Below, piece by piece: positions 1 to 9,623 of a stretch of DNA of 64,000 nucleotides (within the stretch, counting starts at the first letter, position 1; each line of letters starts with the position of its first letter). The notes beneath the pieces were generated by a model. It was not told the DNA's origin. It worked only from the letters and a program-made list of their open reading frames with translations, and did no database searches. The position numbers and the translations under genes were made by a program. The DNA lies in contig NZ_JACWMW010000002.1 of the NCBI RefSeq assembly GCF_014773275.1, forward strand, positions 372,001 to 436,000, in the 5' to 3' direction. This DNA is from Mucilaginibacter rigui. GTDB lineage: Bacteria > Bacteroidota > Bacteroidia > Sphingobacteriales > Sphingobacteriaceae.

Positions 1-284
1 TCGAGGCTTTCGTTTACGCGCAACTGGCAGGAGAGCCTGCTGCTTTCGTCCACAAAGGGCAGGGTGTCAAGTATATCCAGTTCCGCATCGCCCGCTGGTG
101 GCAATTGCGCTAATCCGTTTAATACTTCTACCCGGCATGTGGCGCAAAGGGCCATTCCGCCGCAGGTGGCCAGTATCGGGTAATCGCTCCCTTTTAGAAC
201 TTCCATCAGGCTCAGGCTGATGCCTTCGGGTATTTCTACGGGTACCTGTATGCCATCCCTTCCTTCTACTGTAAATGTGATCAT
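1..284 (-). CDS. 2Fe-2S ferredoxin, partial (3' end outside window)
   Basis: Small electron carrier of the adrenodoxin/putidaredoxin type. The visible 94 residues start with ATG at 284 and carry four cysteines spaced C41-x5-C47-x2-C50 and C86, the classic vertebrate-type 2Fe-2S ligand pattern (known for the family). The start overlaps the stop of the upstream flavin reductase by four bases (ATGA), so the two are translated as one unit and very probably form an electron-transfer pair: NADPH to FAD to 2Fe-2S. The last residues and the stop codon lie beyond the left edge. The final acceptor (a P450, oxygenase or Fe-S assembly) cannot be told from here. Confidence 0.88.
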   Translation of the reverse strand, partial: MITFTVEGRDGIQVPVEIPEGISLSLMEVLKGSDYPILATCGGMALCATCRVEVLNGLAQLPPAGDAELDILDTLPFVDESSRLSCQLRVNESL

Positions 285-1288
285 GCCAGTTCTGGTATGC
301 CGTAAACGGTGGTGTACTTAAATGTAAGGCGCTGATCAGGGTACACGTGTTTGAATGCACTCTGCGCCATCAGCGCCGCTTCGTGGAACCCGCAAAGGAT
401 CAGCTTTAACTTACCGGGATAGGTATTGATATCGCCGATGGCATAAATGCCCTCTACGTTGGTGCTGTAATCAAAGGTGTTTACTTCTATGGCTGCCTTG
501 TCAATATTCAGCCCCCAGTTTTCTATGGGCCCCAGTTTCGGACTCAAGCCAAACAGCGGGATAAAATTATCGGCCTGTAAATGCTTGTTTTGCCCATCGG
601 GCCCGGTAATAGTTACCTGCTCTAAATGCCCAGCGCCATCCAGTGCTACAACGCGCGATTTAAGGACAAGGTCGATAGCGCCGGTTTTGGCCAGCTCGGC
701 TACCTTTTCAGCAGCATCGGGCGCGCCTCTAAATGTATCGCCCCGGTGTACAAGGGTTACCTTTTTTGCTACGTTAGCTAAAAAAATGGTCCAGTCTAAG
801 GCTGAGTCACCACCGCCCGCTATCACAATATTGCGGTCGCGGAATGCTTCAGGGTTGCGTACAGCATACAGCACCCCCTTGCCTTCAAATTCGGTAAGGC
901 GGTCAACATCGGGCTTGCGCGGCTCAAAGCAGCCAAGGCCACCGGCTATTACAACTACTTTGCAATTAATTTGTGTACCATCATTAGTGCCGATAAGCCA
1001 GGTGTCATCTTCCTGTTTTTGCAGGGTTTCAACCCGTTCGCCAAGTGTATAGCCCGGGTGGAAAGGTGCTATTTGTTCGGATAGTTTATCAACCAGTTCC
1101 TGCGCGTTAACAGCCGGGTAACCGGGGATATCATAGATGGGTTTTTGTGGATATATTTCTGAAAGCTGCCCGCCTGCTTGCGGCAGCGAATCTATTAAAT
1201 GGCAATGCATTTTAAGGAGGCCGGCTTCAAAAACGGCAAACATCCCGGTAGGCCCGGCGCCGATGATGCCTATATCTGTAGTTATCAT
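281..1288 (-). CDS. ferredoxin/flavodoxin-NADP+ reductase (thioredoxin-reductase-like, type 2)
   Basis: A 335-residue FAD enzyme that moves electrons between NADPH and a ferredoxin or flavodoxin. An N-terminal Rossmann FAD site GxGxxG is at residues 9-14, a second dinucleotide motif GGGDSA at 158-163 binds NADPH, and a C-terminal AIGD motif closes the FAD domain. The CxxC of thioredoxin reductases is absent, which fits the YumC-type ferredoxin-NADP reductases. It lies just 10 bp after the MarR gene and overlaps the ferredoxin start, giving an operon marR-fnr-fdx transcribed leftward. Function as a ferredoxin reductase is supported by this pairing. Confidence 0.88.
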   Translation of the reverse strand: MITTDIGIIGAGPTGMFAVFEAGLLKMHCHLIDSLPQAGGQLSEIYPQKPIYDIPGYPAVNAQELVDKLSEQIAPFHPGYTLGERVETLQKQEDDTWLIGTNDGTQINCKVVVIAGGLGCFEPRKPDVDRLTEFEGKGVLYAVRNPEAFRDRNIVIAGGGDSALDWTIFLANVAKKVTLVHRGDTFRGAPDAAEKVAELAKTGAIDLVLKSRVVALDGAGHLEQVTITGPDGQNKHLQADNFIPLFGLSPKLGPIENWGLNIDKAAIEVNTFDYSTNVEGIYAIGDINTYPGKLKLILCGFHEAALMAQSAFKHVYPDQRLTFKYTTVYGIPELA

Positions 1289-1298
1289 ATCATTGGTG

Positions 1299-1733
1299 TT
1301 AAGATTCTAAATTTTGGTAGATCTTGTTGAGTATAGTTTTCAACTGCTCGTAATCCTGCTCGGTAAGGTTTTGCCAGGCTTTCATCCGGATATCATCAAC
1401 CTGCGGCGAAAGTTCGGCTAATTTTACTGTACCGGCCGCAGTTAGGTGAACGGTGAAGCTCCTGCGGTCCTCTTTGTGGGTTACGCGTTCGGTTAAGCCT
1501 TTTTTGCAAAGCAGATCAATAATGCGGGTTAGTGTGGGGTTATCCTTGCCAGTAATCTCAGCCAGTTCTTTTTGTTTAAGGTAGCGGTCATTATCCAGGC
1601 TTTTAAGGATCAGCCACTGGTCAACCGTTATATCAAAATTGCCGGAGGCGAATCTTTGCTGTGCATATCCCTTTACCCTTCGCGCTGTGCGATCGAGCAG
1701 GTAAGAATAGCTATCAAACTTTTTAGTTGTCAT
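1299..1733 (-). CDS. MarR family transcriptional regulator
   Basis: A 144-residue winged-helix regulator of the MarR type: the HTH lies around residues 50-75 (KQKELAEITGKDNPTLTRII) and is followed by the wing with the typical DRR signature (EDRRSFTVHLT). MarR proteins are dimeric repressors, often sensing oxidants or phenolic ligands. It is first in a leftward operon with the NADPH reductase and ferredoxin, suggesting redox or xenobiotic control of them. A perfect 13-bp palindrome abuts the start codon and is a natural autoregulatory operator. The ligand is unknown. Confidence 0.85.
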   Translation of the reverse strand: MTTKKFDSYSYLLDRTARRVKGYAQQRFASGNFDITVDQWLILKSLDNDRYLKQKELAEITGKDNPTLTRIIDLLCKKGLTERVTHKEDRRSFTVHLTAAGTVKLAELSPQVDDIRMKAWQNLTEQDYEQLKTILNKIYQNLES

Positions 1734-1746
1734 ACTAATTATTAGT
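1734..1746. promoter_or_regulatory. candidate MarR operator palindrome
   Basis: A perfect palindrome ACTAAT-T-ATTAGT begins at the base next to the MarR start codon. A TATATTTG box matching the Bacteroidota -7 element reads leftward at 1751-1758, so a repressor bound here would block the promoter or early elongation. Assignment to MarR is inferred from position and symmetry. Confidence 0.5.
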
Positions 1747-1829
1747 TAGGCAAATATAAATATGAATTTAGCTTGGTTGTACATTGAAATGTAAATTATT
1801 TATACGGGAGCGCAAAAATGGGCTTAAAC

Positions 1830-1862
1830 AAAAAGGGACGCGATATTATCGCGTCCCTTTTT
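1830..1862 (-). terminator. rho-independent terminator after the tail-specific protease
   Basis: Sixteen-base perfect inverted arms (1830-1845 and 1847-1862) with a GC-rich GGGACGCG core and terminal A/T runs on both sides. It lies 19 bp after the protease stop; the symmetric A and T runs would let it work in both directions. Confidence 0.8.
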
Positions 1863-1880
1863 GTTTGTTGAAAAAGAATG

Positions 1881-4025
1881 TTAATTAGTGCCTGCTGGTT
1901 TTACGCTGGTTAATTTATTCCCCAGTGTAAGGTAATCCGTCAGGATCTGGCCTGCTTCTTTTTGTAAGAAATCAAGATCTTCGTTTTTGGGTTTAGGCTG
2001 GCCTTTTTTCAGTGCCGGTAAGCCTAAAGCTACCCTGCGCAAATTGTTTTGCTCAAAGGCTTTCTTCTCTTCTTCGTCGCGCTGTTGCTTAAGCTTTTGC
2101 TCGTTAAGCGTCACGCTTATCTCTTCCGATTGTTTCTTTGACTCTTCGATGTCCTGAAGCAAATACTTGTAGCTCTGGCTGGCAGCCATACGGTCGTCAT
2201 GCAGTTTTTTAAGTTGTGGTAAAACAGTAGCGAAGCTACCCACCGGGGTATAATCGCTTTTCGCGATCATATCAAACGGCATGGCAGATGGCTCGGTATC
2301 CTCGCCATATTTATCCAACGGTATTATTGACGGGAAAGTGATATCAGGAATTACACCCTTATGCTGTGTTGAGTTGCCGTTGATGCGGTAAAACTTAGCG
2401 ATAGTTAAGTTAAGCTGGCCAAATTTGTTTTGGCTGCCGGTTGCTACTGTTTTTGCTTTACCAGCCATAGCCAGTAATTTATCTTTTAACGATGGTGCGA
2501 TAACCTTATCCAGATCGATAGGGTTTTGTACAGAACCTTTACCGTAAGTTTGGGTACCTACTATCAAGCCGCGGCCATAATCTTGTATAGCGCCCGAGAA
2601 GATCTCTGATGCAGAGGCGCTGAATCTATCAACCATGATGGCTAATGGGCCCGAATAAGCTACAGCAGGGTCTTCGTCCTGATTAATATCTATCTGGTTG
2701 CGCGAATCCCTTACCTGTACAACGGGACCTGTTTTTATAAACAGGCCGGTAAGTTCAACCGCTTCCATTAATGATCCGCCACCGTTTTGGCGAAGATCTA
2801 TCACAACACCATCAACGTTTTCACGCTTTAGGGTATCAAGTATCAGCTTCACATCGCGGGTGGTGCTTTTATAGTTAGGGTTGCCGGCTTTATAATCGGC
2901 AAAATCAAGGTAAAAAGCCGGGATAGAAATAACCCCTATCTTAACTGTTTTGCCATTGTTGTTATACGTACGGATCTCCTTTTTAGCAGAGATATCTTTT
3001 AGGATGATCTTTTCGCGAACCAACTCTACAATACGTGGTTTGGCTGTGGCCGCGCTGCCTTTTGCTAAAAGCTGAAGCCTTACAGTTGTGCCTTTTGCAC
3101 CACGTATAAGCGCAATTGCGTTATCTATCCTCCAGCCCACAACATCCTGGAACTCGCCGGTTTTACCCTGGGCAACCGCAATAATGCGGTCATCAACATT
3201 TACCTGTTTGCTTTTATCGGCAGGGCCACCGGCAGTAACAGCTTTAATGGTTACATATTCATTATCTACCTGTAACGATGCGCCTATGCCCTCTAAAGAG
3301 CGGGTCATGTCTATATTAAAATTTGCAGCAAGCGCAGGGTTAAAGTAATTAGTATGCGGGTCTATAGCTTCAGTAAAGGCATCCATAAACGCCTGGAATA
3401 CATCCTGGTTTGAAAGCTTGTTTGATTGCGATAAGATGCTGGTATAACGTTTTTTAAGTGTTTCTTTGTTCGCAGCAAGTTCTTTGCCGGTTAGTTTCAG
3501 GTTAAGCAGGTCATATTTTACGCGCTGTGCCCAAAGGTTATGCAAATCGGTTTCTGATGCAGCCCACGGCATTTTATCGCGGTCGTAAGTATATGTCTCG
3601 TTTTGGCTAAAATCAAAGTTTTTACCAAGCTCGGCTACCGAGAATGCCACGTACTCGTTATAGCGTTTCTGAAACACGTTGAACATGTAAAACACATTGG
3701 CCAGGTTACCGGCTTTAATATCATCATCAAACTGGGTTTTAAACTGGTCAAACTCTTTTACATCAGATGCCAGGAGGTAGTTGTGGTTCTCATCCAGTTT
3801 TTTCAGGTAGCGGTCATATATAATTGCCGATACCGAATCGTTCATCGGTACCTTTTTGTAATTATAATCAGAAATAAGGGTGGCTACATATTTTAAAACA
3901 ACGGCTTGCTGTTCGTCTGGCTGCAGGTCATTAGGGCCTGCGTGTTTGTAGTTGATTTTTGACGGAGCTGCGTTGCAGGCAAGCGCAGCCGCTAAAACCA
4001 GCATTAAATATAATTTCTTGAACAT
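1881..4025 (-). CDS. prc: tail-specific (C-terminal processing) protease, S41 family
   Basis: A 714-residue periplasmic serine protease that degrades proteins by recognising their C-termini. The ATG at 4025 is preferred because the N-terminus then is a signal peptide (MFKKLYLMLVLAAALA, then Cys-Asn); a longer form with 14 extra residues is possible. A PDZ domain lies at about 245-330, the S41 catalytic core at about 370-560 with the nucleophile serine in FSASASEIF and the lysine base in TYGKGSVQ, and a C-terminal DUF3340-type helical tail rich in K/E follows. Length matches the Prc/Tsp family. The cysteine after the signal peptide could be a lipobox, but the preceding residues fit only loosely. 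Confidence 0.9.
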   Translation of the reverse strand: MFKKLYLMLVLAAALACNAAPSKINYKHAGPNDLQPDEQQAVVLKYVATLISDYNYKKVPMNDSVSAIIYDRYLKKLDENHNYLLASDVKEFDQFKTQFDDDIKAGNLANVFYMFNVFQKRYNEYVAFSVAELGKNFDFSQNETYTYDRDKMPWAASETDLHNLWAQRVKYDLLNLKLTGKELAANKETLKKRYTSILSQSNKLSNQDVFQAFMDAFTEAIDPHTNYFNPALAANFNIDMTRSLEGIGASLQVDNEYVTIKAVTAGGPADKSKQVNVDDRIIAVAQGKTGEFQDVVGWRIDNAIALIRGAKGTTVRLQLLAKGSAATAKPRIVELVREKIILKDISAKKEIRTYNNNGKTVKIGVISIPAFYLDFADYKAGNPNYKSTTRDVKLILDTLKRENVDGVVIDLRQNGGGSLMEAVELTGLFIKTGPVVQVRDSRNQIDINQDEDPAVAYSGPLAIMVDRFSASASEIFSGAIQDYGRGLIVGTQTYGKGSVQNPIDLDKVIAPSLKDKLLAMAGKAKTVATGSQNKFGQLNLTIAKFYRINGNSTQHKGVIPDITFPSIIPLDKYGEDTEPSAMPFDMIAKSDYTPVGSFATVLPQLKKLHDDRMAASQSYKYLLQDIEESKKQSEEISVTLNEQKLKQQRDEEEKKAFEQNNLRRVALGLPALKKGQPKPKNEDLDFLQKEAGQILTDYLTLGNKLTSVKPAGTN

Positions 4026-4093
4026 ATCTTTTACACTATTTAAATCGGGACCTGAATAAAACATCAATACTTGTGCCTGTTTTTAATTTGCCT

Positions 4094-4124
4094 ATAAAAA
4101 AAGAGACAGCCTCCAAGCCGTCCC
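4094..4124 (-). terminator. terminator after the TPR-like secreted protein
   Basis: On the minus strand a hairpin with arms 4117-4124 and 4103-4110 (two G-U pairs) is followed by a run of seven T. It lies between the 208-residue protein and prc and probably ends transcription of the former. Confidence 0.6.
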
Positions 4125-4214
4125 GCTAATATATTGAATAACAATATTACAATAATGTTTGGTTTGTTTTATTATAGACACTCCATTTTACGCAAATGTT
4201 ACAAAAACAGTGTG

Positions 4215-4841
4215 TTATTTAAACTTTGGAACGGTATCAACAGCTTCAGCATACCGTAACTCTGATTTTGGTAGCCAAACCTTATTGCTTTGCACAAATT
4301 TTATCTTTTCGTCCACCATTTTAACGTCCTGGGTACGGCCGGTATTGCGTGCCAGGTCCCGGGCTTCTGTTAAGTCCTGATGGGCCTGGGTCATATCGCC
4401 CAAATCGGCCTTAATAAGGGCCAGGCTTACCAGGTTATTTATGGTATGCTGATGGTCGCTTTGTTGTTTTGATATAAGGATACTTTGCAGGTAATACCAC
4501 TTCGCTTCCGACAGGCGGTTCTCGCCCACATAGATCTTTGCCAGCTCACTAAAACGATAACTGGCCTGTGCGTACTCGCGGAAACGCATATTATGCTGTG
4601 CCGCACGCATTACTATACGTTCGTTGATCTCCAGATTGAATTGGCTACGCGGGATAACAGCTGCAGAAAGTGTTTTTGGATTGTACGGAGGGCGTTTTGC
4701 TGCAAGGTAATTTTTTAACGACCGGTCTTTAACCTGCGCAATTTGCGGGTGCCTTGTATGTTTTTTAAAGTCGCCGCGCCACCATTGGGCTGATGCCGAA
4801 AGGTTGAGAGCGCAAAGAATTATTAAGATGATATATCGCAT
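4215..4841 (-). CDS. secreted TPR-like protein of unknown function
   Basis: A 208-residue protein with an N-terminal signal peptide (about residues 1-18, ending SASAQ). Residues 80-190 have a helical, alanine-rich pattern with repeats near YAQASYRFSELAKIYV, EAKWYYLQSILIS and LALIKADLGD, consistent with two or three tetratricopeptide repeats, so it likely binds another periplasmic protein. It is not fused to a catalytic domain. The terminator downstream separates it from prc, so a functional link is not shown. No family name can be given with certainty. Confidence 0.65.
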   Translation of the reverse strand: MRYIILIILCALNLSASAQWWRGDFKKHTRHPQIAQVKDRSLKNYLAAKRPPYNPKTLSAAVIPRSQFNLEINERIVMRAAQHNMRFREYAQASYRFSELAKIYVGENRLSEAKWYYLQSILISKQQSDHQHTINNLVSLALIKADLGDMTQAHQDLTEARDLARNTGRTQDVKMVDEKIKFVQSNKVWLPKSELRYAEAVDTVPKFK

Positions 4842-5038
4842 TTAAATCTTTCGCGGGGGTATAGTTAAATTAACTGGTATGCAAATGTAAAAATTAGTTT
4901 TCTGATTTACAATAGCTTAAGAATAGTGTTATTGGCTAATTTTTAAGCGTAAAATTGAAAAACCTTAACGGTGCATCAGGCCAAATATTGTTAATTAAAT
5001 TAAATACCGGCATACAATTATATTTACTAATGCTATAA

Positions 5039-5881
5039 TTACTCAAAAACCTCCACCCCTCCATCATGTAAAGCCCAAACCATGTAGGGGTGGGTATCGG
5101 CATGGTAAATATCGCCGGTGTTGGTAATGCCTATTATACCGGCAAAACCATCGTAGGGTTTCATTTCGTCTAAAGTTTTTGCTGTCGCGATGGCAATGGG
5201 CATACCATCGGTTACGCGGGTAACAATTTTACTGGCTACCGATGCGCTCACAATATCTTCGCCTACGCCGGTGCAGGAGATCCCAGCATATGCATTGGCG
5301 TAGTTGCCGGCAGCGGTGGCCGAATCGCTTACACGGCCGGGTATTTCAAAACCTTTGCCGCCGGTAGAAGTTGCCGCGGCTATGTCGCCGTAAATATCAA
5401 GCGCCACGCAGCCCACCGTACCCAGGCGGATGGAGTCGCTTAGTTTCTTTTCATATTCCTTACGGCGCTGGGGTATTTCGGGGTTGTAATAGGGTATGCC
5501 GTTATTGGCTGCGAATGCATTAGCACCTAAGCCGCTGAGTACGCGGTCGTCATATTCCATCAGTTTTTCGGCAATGCAAATGGGGTTTTTCACATCCTCA
5601 ATGTTAATAACACCGCTAAACTTTTGGGTTTTGCCATCCATCAGGGAGGCGCTTAATCTTATTTTGCCGTCGCTTTGTATTTGTGAACCTGTGCCTGCAT
5701 TAAACAGGTCGCAATCTTCTAAAAGGCAAACGGTGTATACAACGGTTTGGGCAGCGGTATGGCTTTCCAGGTATTTATGGCCAAGCGTAACAATTTCGCG
5801 CAGGGCGTCCTGCTTGGCCTTTTTTACTTCCTGGTTTGTAAGCGATTCGCTAAAAAATCCTCCATGTATGATCAGCTTCAT
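5039..5881 (-). CDS. iaaA: isoaspartyl peptidase / plant-type L-asparaginase
   Basis: A 280-residue Ntn hydrolase precursor. The family cleaves itself before a threonine that becomes the N-terminal nucleophile of the beta subunit; here this is Thr155 in GTVGCVALD, followed by the substrate loop TSTGG at 171-175. NAGTGS (61-66) is the conserved alpha-subunit motif. The enzyme hydrolyses beta-aspartyl dipeptides. Its ATG overlaps the stop of the cyanophycinase gene (ATGA), and cyanophycinase releases beta-Asp-Arg, the dipeptide this enzyme would split to aspartate and arginine. The pair is therefore a complete cyanophycin-degrading operon (inference from context). Confidence 0.88.
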   Translation of the reverse strand: MKLIIHGGFFSESLTNQEVKKAKQDALREIVTLGHKYLESHTAAQTVVYTVCLLEDCDLFNAGTGSQIQSDGKIRLSASLMDGKTQKFSGVINIEDVKNPICIAEKLMEYDDRVLSGLGANAFAANNGIPYYNPEIPQRRKEYEKKLSDSIRLGTVGCVALDIYGDIAAATSTGGKGFEIPGRVSDSATAAGNYANAYAGISCTGVGEDIVSASVASKIVTRVTDGMPIAIATAKTLDEMKPYDGFAGIIGITNTGDIYHADTHPYMVWALHDGGVEVFE

Positions 5882-6804
5882 TGTAAATCATTATTATCAC
5901 TATCCTGGGCGCTTATAAAAACGTCCTCTTCAACCTTTATCGCTTTTTTAATGATCATGCGGTGCTGTTGCAAATCGTATTTATCAAATATCGACATTAC
6001 ATTCACCTTTAAGTTCTCTATAGAAACAGGGTCACCTATCTCTACATCATAAACGTTTGTTTCTACAATATTCTTGCCATCAACCAACATTATTAATCCA
6101 GAGCCAATGGCTTCCATCATATAGCCTTCGGTTATAAGCAGGCCGGCATCCTCGCCAAGGCCAATGCCCAGTATGCCCGGGTTGGTTGCTACGGCGTACA
6201 GTAAACGGCCAATACGGCCACGCTGTACAAAGTGGGTATCAACAATAACAGAATCTATAAAGCCAAGACCGGCGGTTATCTGTACTTCGCCTTTAATAAG
6301 GGCTTCATTACTTTGCCCACGATAGATCATATGGGTTGATGCCGCCGCCGCCCCGGCAGATGTGCCTGCAATTACAAAGTTCTCGTCCTGATAACGCTGT
6401 TTCAGGATCTGAAGGAACTGTGTGCCACCAAAAATAGCGGTCAGGCGCAGCTGGTCGCCCCCGCTGAACATCACCACATCTGCTTTGCTTATACGTTCTA
6501 AATATTCCGGGTTTGAGGCATCCTCGCGGCTTTTAATATTTAAAACGTTTACGTGTGTAACGTTAAGTTGGTTAAATGCTTTAATGTATTCGTTACCCAC
6601 AAGTTCGGGTATTTGCGAGGCTGTGGTAATTACCTCAACAACAGACCCCTCGTGCTTGTCCGACTCGTTAATAATGCGCTTTAGAATGCCTTTTTCAAAA
6701 AACTTAATGTAATTGGGCTGCATAATATGCTCTACTACGCTCACATTACTACCCATATCAACGGCTCCGCCTATTATTACCAGTTTTCCTCTCGGCACAT
6801 CCAT
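5878..6804 (-). CDS. cphB: cyanophycinase
   Basis: A 308-residue serine exopeptidase of the S51 family that cuts cyanophycin (multi-L-arginyl-poly-L-aspartate) into beta-Asp-Arg dipeptides. The nucleophile is Ser149 in GTSAGA; FSGGDQLR (113-120) and a GLGEDAGLLI segment are family hallmarks. The ATG at 6804 gives MDVPRGKLVIIGG as a natural start; an 18-residue longer form would add an AT-rich tail of no known role. It is divergent from cyanophycin synthetase across a 155-bp AT-rich gap and overlaps the isoaspartyl peptidase, so storage and use of the polymer are encoded back to back. Confidence 0.9.
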   Translation of the reverse strand: MDVPRGKLVIIGGAVDMGSNVSVVEHIMQPNYIKFFEKGILKRIINESDKHEGSVVEVITTASQIPELVGNEYIKAFNQLNVTHVNVLNIKSREDASNPEYLERISKADVVMFSGGDQLRLTAIFGGTQFLQILKQRYQDENFVIAGTSAGAAAASTHMIYRGQSNEALIKGEVQITAGLGFIDSVIVDTHFVQRGRIGRLLYAVATNPGILGIGLGEDAGLLITEGYMMEAIGSGLIMLVDGKNIVETNVYDVEIGDPVSIENLKVNVMSIFDKYDLQQHRMIIKKAIKVEEDVFISAQDSDNNDLQ

Positions 6805-6959
6805 AATCTTTGTATCAGTTATATACAAATTAAAAAAAAATTGATTAAAAACTAACACATTAATTAATAAAACTGCCTTTTTTGGCTAAAACATTTCAAA
6901 ACATTCATAAGTTTTTTAGCTTTAGAGATATTATCCTATATCAAGTTCCTGAAGCATTT

Positions 6960-9587
6960 ATGAAGATCGAGAATATACAAGTACTGCGCGGCCCAAACAT
7001 TTGGAGCATTAGCCGCAAAAAGTTAATACAAATGCGGCTAAACCTGGAGGAAATGGAAGACCGCCCTTCTAATACCATTGATGGTTTTTATGAGCGTTTA
7101 AAAGAATTGATACCAACTTTATACAGCCACCGTTGCTCGCCGGGTGTACCGGGCGGTTTTTTTGAGCGTGTTATTGCAGGCACCTGGATGGGGCATGTAA
7201 TAGAGCATGTGGCCTTAGAGATACAAACCCTTGCGGGGATGGATACCGGCTTTGGCCGCACCCGCGAAACAAAAACACCGGGCACTTACAACGTGGTATT
7301 TGCTTACCTGGAAGAAAAAGTAGGCGTATTTGCAGCAGAAAGCGCCGTAAATATTGTACGGGCTGTTATTGATGGTACCGAATATGACCTGGAGAAGGAT
7401 ATACAAACCATGCGCGAAATTCGTGAGAATACCCGCCTGGGGCCAAGCACCGGATCTATTGTTGAAGAGGCTATTGCCCGTCGCATCCCATGGATCCGTT
7501 TAAACAACCAATCGTTAGTGCAGTTGGGCTACGGCAAAAACCAGGTTCGTTTTCGCGCAACCATGACCGAAAGGACGAGTAGTATTGCTGTTGATATAGC
7601 CAGCAACAAAGACGAAACCAAGCGCCTTTTACAGGAGCAGGCTATCCCCGTTGCCAAGGGCATGACCATCAGCAAAACCGAGCAGGTGATAGAAGCGATA
7701 GATCGTATCGGCTTCCCGCTGGTATTTAAACCGCTTGATGGTAACCACGGCCGCGGTATCAGCATCAACATCAACACCACTGAAGACGCGATCGCGGCTT
7801 ACGAGTTTGCTGCGAATATCTCGCGCCGTGTAATTGTAGAGCGCTACATAACGGGCTATGATTTTAGGGTACTGGTGATAGATAATAAAATGGTTGCTGC
7901 CGCCCTACGCGACCCGGCGCATGTTATTGGGGACGGTGAACTGAACATTCAGCAACTGATAGATAAAGAAAACGCCGACCCTCGCCGTGGGTACGGACAC
8001 GAAAATGTACTTACCCTGATTGATATTGACCGCGATACTTTAGACTTGCTGGAGAAAAAGGGATATACCTTAGAAACCGTACCGGATAAGGACGAAAAGG
8101 TTTTTGTAAAATCGACCGCTAACTTAAGCACCGGTGGTACATCTGTTGATGTGACCGACCATGTACACCCCGAAAATATTTTTATTTGCGAGCGCATCTC
8201 CAAGATCATAGGGCTGGATATATGCGGTATTGATATTATGGCCAAAAACCTTACCGAGCCGCTTACCGAAAATGGCGGCGTGGTATTAGAGGTTAATGCA
8301 GCACCGGGTTTTAGGATGCACATTGCACCAAGCGAAGGTTTGGCGCGTAACGTGGCCGGGCATGTTATTGATATGCTTTACCCGCCGGGTAAATCTGCCC
8401 GCATCCCTATTATTGCCATAACCGGCACCAACGGTAAAACAACCACCACGCGTTTAATAGCGCATATTGTGAAGAACAATGGCCTGCGCGTGGGCTTTAC
8501 CACAAGCGATGGTATTTATGTGCAGAATAATATGATGCTGAAAGGCGATACTACCGGCCCGGTAAGCAGCGAGTTTATTTTAAAAGACCCAACTGTTGAA
8601 TTTGCCGTGCTTGAAACCGCCCGTGGCGGTATCCTGCGTTCGGGGCTCGGCTTTAGCCGGTGCGATATTGGCGTTATTACAAATATACAGGAAGACCACC
8701 TCGGCCTGGCCGATATCCACACCCTTGATGACCTTGCCCGTGTAAAAAGCGTGGTGATCAACTCAGTTAAAAAAGATGGATGGGCCGTGCTTAATGCCGA
8801 TAACAAATACTGTGTACAAATTGGTAAAAAGGCAGATTGTAATGTAGCGTATTTTAGCAGGGATGAGAAAAACCCGGTTATTGTAGCGCATTGCAAAAAA
8901 GGGGGTATTGCCTGCGTATGCGAGAATGGCTTTATCACCATTATGAAAGGCGACTGGAAGATCCGCGTGCAGCGCACCATCCTTATCCCGCTTACTTTTG
9001 GCGGTACTGTGCCGTTTATGATAGATAATGTAATGGCAGCTACACTGGCTACCTTCTTACATGGCTTTAAAACCGAGGATATTAAAATGTCGCTGGAAAC
9101 TTTCATTCCTTCGGCCGCGCAAACCCCTGGCAGGATGAATATCTTTGAGTTCAAAGATTTCCGTTTCATGATAGATTTTGCACATAACCCTGATGGCTAC
9201 AACGGCATCAAAACCTTCCTGAGCCATATCGATTCGCCGCTGAAGATCGGTATCATAGCAGGCACCGGTGACAGGCGCGATGATGATATCCGCGAGATAG
9301 GTAAGATAGCCGCCGAAATGTTCGATTATATCATCCTTCGCCAGGAGAAACACCTGCGTGGCCGTACGGCAGAAAATATTCTGAGCCTGTTAACAGACGG
9401 TATAAAATCTGTAGATGCTGATAAACGTTTTGAAGTGGTGCCAAAAGAAATAGACGCTATTAAACACGCCATGAGCCTGGCTCAGCCGGGTACATTCATT
9501 ACCGCATTAAGCGATGTTGTTGATAACGCTATAGAAACCGTACAAAACTACCAGGAACAGGAACGCAACGGATTATTTAACGTTTAG
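6960..9587 (+). CDS. cphA: cyanophycin synthetase
   Basis: An 875-residue two-ligase enzyme that builds the nitrogen reserve cyanophycin from aspartate and arginine using ATP. After an N-terminal domain, an ATP-grasp module (about 215-470; FPLVFKPLDGNHGRGI is the nucleotide-binding segment, EVNAAPGF the metal-binding end) adds aspartate, and a Mur-ligase-like module beginning with P-loop TGTNGKTTTT near residue 490 adds arginine. The ATG at 6960 gives the family's usual length; an upstream in-frame ATG at 6882 would add 26 unrelated residues. A strong terminator follows at 9624-9653. Confidence 0.93.
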   Translation: MKIENIQVLRGPNIWSISRKKLIQMRLNLEEMEDRPSNTIDGFYERLKELIPTLYSHRCSPGVPGGFFERVIAGTWMGHVIEHVALEIQTLAGMDTGFGRTRETKTPGTYNVVFAYLEEKVGVFAAESAVNIVRAVIDGTEYDLEKDIQTMREIRENTRLGPSTGSIVEEAIARRIPWIRLNNQSLVQLGYGKNQVRFRATMTERTSSIAVDIASNKDETKRLLQEQAIPVAKGMTISKTEQVIEAIDRIGFPLVFKPLDGNHGRGISININTTEDAIAAYEFAANISRRVIVERYITGYDFRVLVIDNKMVAAALRDPAHVIGDGELNIQQLIDKENADPRRGYGHENVLTLIDIDRDTLDLLEKKGYTLETVPDKDEKVFVKSTANLSTGGTSVDVTDHVHPENIFICERISKIIGLDICGIDIMAKNLTEPLTENGGVVLEVNAAPGFRMHIAPSEGLARNVAGHVIDMLYPPGKSARIPIIAITGTNGKTTTTRLIAHIVKNNGLRVGFTTSDGIYVQNNMMLKGDTTGPVSSEFILKDPTVEFAVLETARGGILRSGLGFSRCDIGVITNIQEDHLGLADIHTLDDLARVKSVVINSVKKDGWAVLNADNKYCVQIGKKADCNVAYFSRDEKNPVIVAHCKKGGIACVCENGFITIMKGDWKIRVQRTILIPLTFGGTVPFMIDNVMAATLATFLHGFKTEDIKMSLETFIPSAAQTPGRMNIFEFKDFRFMIDFAHNPDGYNGIKTFLSHIDSPLKIGIIAGTGDRRDDDIREIGKIAAEMFDYIILRQEKHLRGRTAENILSLLTDGIKSVDADKRFEVVPKEIDAIKHAMSLAQPGTFITALSDVVDNAIETVQNYQEQERNGLFNV

Positions 9588-9623
9588 CCCCAACCCCCTG
9601 AAAGGGGAGCTTTTGAAGTGATT

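Noticed and set aside
8516..9169. Long open frame antisense to cphA (also others antisense to gltX, prc and the xylose genes)
   Set aside because: These follow codon bias of the real genes on the other strand, have no domain character, and lie wholly inside well-supported enzymes.
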